DNA of 64,000 nt from Hoeflea sp. 108 (lineage in GTDB: Bacteria; Pseudomonadota; Alphaproteobacteria; Rhizobiales; Rhizobiaceae). The notes beneath the pieces were generated by a model, which did not search any database, was not told where the DNA came from, and saw only the letters and a list, made by a program, of their open reading frames with translations. This document shows, one piece after another, positions 62,701 through 64,000 of the stretch; the first letter of the stretch is position 1, and each line of letters opens with the position of its first letter. The translations under genes were made by a program, and so were the position numbers. The stretch is taken from NCBI RefSeq assembly GCF_000372965.1, contig NZ_KB890024.1, positions 2,420,839 to 2,484,838 on the forward strand, read 5' to 3'.

Positions 62701-63202
62701 CGCCGACGCCGCGAACCGTAGGCACGCGCTCGAAGCCGGCACGCTCCAGCCGCGCCACCAGCGCATTCATCTCCACCTGGTTGCCCGGTTTGGCGCGGAA
62801 CTCCTGCGCCTCGATCGCCGCGGCCGGCGGCACCCGCTGCAGCAGTGCATTTGCGGTGGTCAGCACGATGGCCCGGTGCGGGGTCTTTCTGAGCGTGATC
62901 ATTGCCGCCAGCGCATCAAGCCTGAGAGCAGCGGCATCCGCCCCAGGCGACACACGGTCGTAAGGCAGGCAGTCCCACGCGGGCAGTTCCAGCACGGGCA
63001 GTTCAGGGGCTACGAAGTTGAGCGCTTCAACGATCTGCGGCAGCCGCTGCCCGTCGCGAGCGACAAACAGCATCGGGCCATCGGGCGCCATTTCGGCCGC
63101 CGCGGTGGCAATCGCAAAGGCTTCGTAGCCGTCGGCGACGCCATCGACGATGAACTGTCCGGCGCGACCTTTGGGCAGGCCGATCGATTTCAGCAAGCTC
63201 AT
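59708..63202 (-). CDS. mfd: Transcription-repair coupling factor Mfd
   Basis: This full-length 1164-residue protein has an N-terminal UvrB-homology module (about 1-350) and an RNA-polymerase-interaction domain near 480-560 (ADHGIGRFVGLKTIEAVGAPHD). The RecG-like translocase follows, with Walker A CGDVGFGKTE, DEEQHFGVKHKER and LSATPIPRTLQLAL. The C-terminal TRCF domain begins near 1000. Mfd removes stalled RNA polymerase at DNA lesions and recruits UvrA. It lies 8 bp after sdhE. No interruption is seen. Confidence 0.96.
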   Translation of the reverse strand: MSLLKSIGLPKGRAGQFIVDGVADGYEAFAIATAAAEMAPDGPMLFVARDGQRLPQIVEALNFVAPELPVLELPAWDCLPYDRVSPGADAAALRLDALAAMITLRKTPHRAIVLTTANALLQRVPPAAAIEAQEFRAKPGNQVEMNALVARLERAGFERVPTVRGVGEFAVRGGILDLYAPGAADALRLDFFGDTLETIRAFDVATQRTTGSRNSVVLQAMSEVALTPETISKFRRSYIDAFGAPSRDDALYAAVSEGRRFAGMEHWLPFFYPHMETVIEYLPDAPVVFDHLAREAMSERHALILDHYEARRKQAEGSGIKDAVPYKPVAPGLMYLSPDEVAAALADQANAELTPFDTPFSSGRRVLHAGSHAGRSFAEERADPNANVFDVVARHIADQRAAKRRVVVAGWTEGSLDRLTQILEEHNLGNLKRVESLAGVEALKPGEAGLAVLPIESGFEAGDLVFVAEQDILGDRLIRRSKKRKRAADFIAEASALSAGDIVVHADHGIGRFVGLKTIEAVGAPHDCLEIHYASDGRLFLPVENIELLSRYGSDSAEATLDKLGGGAWQSRKAKLKRRLLEMAGQLIKLAAERQMREAPAMNPPDGVYGEFAARFPYEETDDQQGAIDAVMEDLGAGKPMDRLICGDVGFGKTEVALRAAFIAAMEGFQVAVVVPTTLLSRQHFKTFSQRFAGLPINVRQASRLVGTKELAETKKGIAEGTVDIVVGTHALLGSSIEFKNLGLLIIDEEQHFGVKHKERLKELKSDVHVLTLSATPIPRTLQLALTGVRELSLIATPPVDRMAVRSFISPFDPLVIRETLLRERYRGGHSFYVVPRIADLGEIHQFLQESVPELKVAVAHGQMPPGELDDIMNAFYDGQYDVLLSTTIVESGLDIPTANTLIVHRADMFGLAQLYQLRGRVGRSKVRAYALFTLPANRKLTDTADRRLKVLQSLDTLGAGFQLASHDLDIRGAGNLLGEEQSGHIKEVGFELYQQMLEEAVAELRGSGEEIDTGWSPLIAVGTAVMIPESYVPDLQLRLALYRRLGDLENTEEIDGFGAELIDRFGPLPDEVKHLLKIVFIKALCRKANVEKLDAGPKGVVVQFRKREFANPAGLVRYIAEQGSLAKIRPDHSVVFARDWPNAEKRLAGSAVIMTQLAKLAVA

Positions 63203-63210
63203 GATCTCGC

Positions 63211-63498
63211 TCAGACGGTGATGGCGTCGCGCGACGCGACGATCTGCCTGTAGACCGGGGTGTCGACCGCTGTCGGCACCGGCGCTTCGCCGATGATCCA
63301 GGACAGCAGTTCCCTGTCCGTGATGTCGAGCAGCACCTCGTAGAGGTCCAGCTCCTCGTCGCTCAGCTTATCGATCCGGGTGTCGGCGAAATGGCCAAGG
63401 ATCAGATCCATCTCGCGCATGCCGCGATGCCACGACCGGAACAGAAGCTTACGCCTGCGCGTATCAAGGCCTTCGCTCGAGCGTGTCGTTCCGGTCAT
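63211..63498 (-). CDS. sdhE: Succinate dehydrogenase assembly factor SdhE (SDHAF2-like)
   Basis: This 95-residue protein contains the flavinylation-factor core RRKLLFRSWHRGMREMDLIL with the RGxxE motif (RGMRE), followed by DEELDLYEVLLDITDRELLSWI. SdhE promotes covalent FAD attachment to SdhA. GAGGA upstream supports the ATG at 63,498; the frame continues to 63,924. It is coupled to mfd and divergent from recG, an order common in rhizobia. Confidence 0.92.
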   Translation of the reverse strand: MTGTTRSSEGLDTRRRKLLFRSWHRGMREMDLILGHFADTRIDKLSDEELDLYEVLLDITDRELLSWIIGEAPVPTAVDTPVYRQIVASRDAITV

Positions 63499-63591
63499 TT
63501 CGGCAATTCCTCTCGTGTCGGGGCGCATATAGCGTGGATAGCCGCCCCTGTCAGCCTTTGCCCGGGCAAGTCGAACGCATAAGCTGACATG

Positions 63592-64000
63592 ATGCGGCCT
63601 TCCCTTCTCGATCCCCTGTTCTCCCCGATCACCACGCTTGCCGGCATCGGACCGAAGGTCGCCGTGCTGGTCGAGAAGGTCGTACCTGCAGATCTCGGCG
63701 ACCGGGTGGCACGAACAGGCGACCTGTTGTTCGTGCTGCCCAACAGCGTCATCGATCGGCGCAACCGGCCCGGCATCGCTTATGCTGCCGAAGGCGCCAT
63801 CGTCACTCTTGAGGTGCGCATTGACCGCCACCAGCCGGCGCCGCGCGGCAATCGCTCGGTGCCCTACCGCGTCTTCGCCCATGACGACACCGGCGAGATC
63901 ACGCTGACATTCTTCCATGCTCACGCCGCCTATCTCGAAAAGGCCATGCCCGAGGGCGAACTTGTCATCGTCTCGGGCCGCATGGAATGGTTCAACGGCC
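63592..64000 (+). CDS. recG: ATP-dependent DNA helicase RecG (partial, 5' part)
   Basis: The first about 136 residues run off the right edge. The N-terminus MRPSLLDPLFSPITTLAGIG, then GPKVAVLVEKV, DLLFVLPNSVIDRRNRPGI and an OB-fold wedge segment (DTGEITLTFFHAHAAYLEKAMPEG) are RecG. An adjacent ATG at 63,589 is the alternative start. RecG remodels stalled replication forks. Divergent from sdhE-mfd. Confidence 0.9.
   Translation, partial: MRPSLLDPLFSPITTLAGIGPKVAVLVEKVVPADLGDRVARTGDLLFVLPNSVIDRRNRPGIAYAAEGAIVTLEVRIDRHQPAPRGNRSVPYRVFAHDDTGEITLTFFHAHAAYLEKAMPEGELVIVSGRMEWFNG

Noticed and set aside
60854..63253. A 799-codon plus-strand open frame opposite mfd
   Set aside because: It is the antisense shadow of mfd in high-GC DNA, with His/Arg/Gln-rich composition and no family motifs. 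Similar long shadows occur opposite most genes in the window.

Overview
The window looks like a chromosomal segment of a high-GC alphaproteobacterium of the Hyphomicrobiales, most likely the Mesorhizobium/Aminobacter/Phyllobacterium group. The support is the recG-sdhE-mfd block at the right end, a phosphatidylcholine synthase (Pcs), an IalB-family invasion protein, HspQ, and many 4-bp ATGA or GTGA gene overlaps. Genus is inference. No rRNA, tRNA, CRISPR array, integrase or transposase was seen.

Positions 1-46,000 hold a large catabolic island. It has two beta-oxidation gene sets. Set A (65-12,773) contains an IpdA/IpdB-like CoA-transferase-fold pair, a FadB-type multifunctional enzyme, an acyl-CoA dehydrogenase next to an APH-fold kinase, a thiolase, SDRs, a quinone oxidoreductase, a VOC protein and an acyl-CoA ligase. 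Set B (30,428-38,059) contains a second ligase, an enoyl-CoA hydratase, a paired active/inactive acyl-CoA dehydrogenase, a second thiolase, a gamma-carbonic-anhydrase-fold protein and a HSD17B4-like SDR. Around them are two branched-chain-amino-acid-type (Liv) ABC transporters with unusual gene fusions, three Liv-type binding proteins, two GMC alcohol oxidases/dehydrogenases, a luciferase-like monooxygenase with a flavin reductase, an HSL-family esterase, a thioesterase, an aldo/keto reductase and a TIM-barrel isomerase. The only transcription factor in the island is a LuxR-type protein (28,291-29,430).

The most striking signal is a 20-bp near-dyad operator-like motif, written toward the gene as TMRYCY-N3-YRRACGATG. 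It occurs 14 times between 2,065 and 45,890. It always lies upstream of a gene or operon, always has the same polarity toward that gene, and often ends 52-56 bp from the start codon. It ties the scattered operons into one apparent regulon of about 40 genes, probably controlled by the LuxR-type protein. I saw no good copy in 47,000-64,000. The natural substrate cannot be read directly. IpdAB, the paired acyl-CoA dehydrogenases and the ligases recall the lower steroid (HIP) pathway, but ring-cleavage and ketosteroid genes are absent. The kinase plus acyl-CoA dehydrogenase pair recalls 4-hydroxyacyl-CoA (levulinate, LvaA/LvaC) chemistry.

Positions 46,000-64,000 are different. They hold a nucleoside-type (BMP family) ABC transporter operon, pcs with a quinone oxidoreductase, a UbiH-like monooxygenase, an AEC-family carrier, hspQ, an IalB protein, a YejA-like peptide-binding protein, a DsbA-like oxidoreductase, mfd, sdhE and the start of recG.
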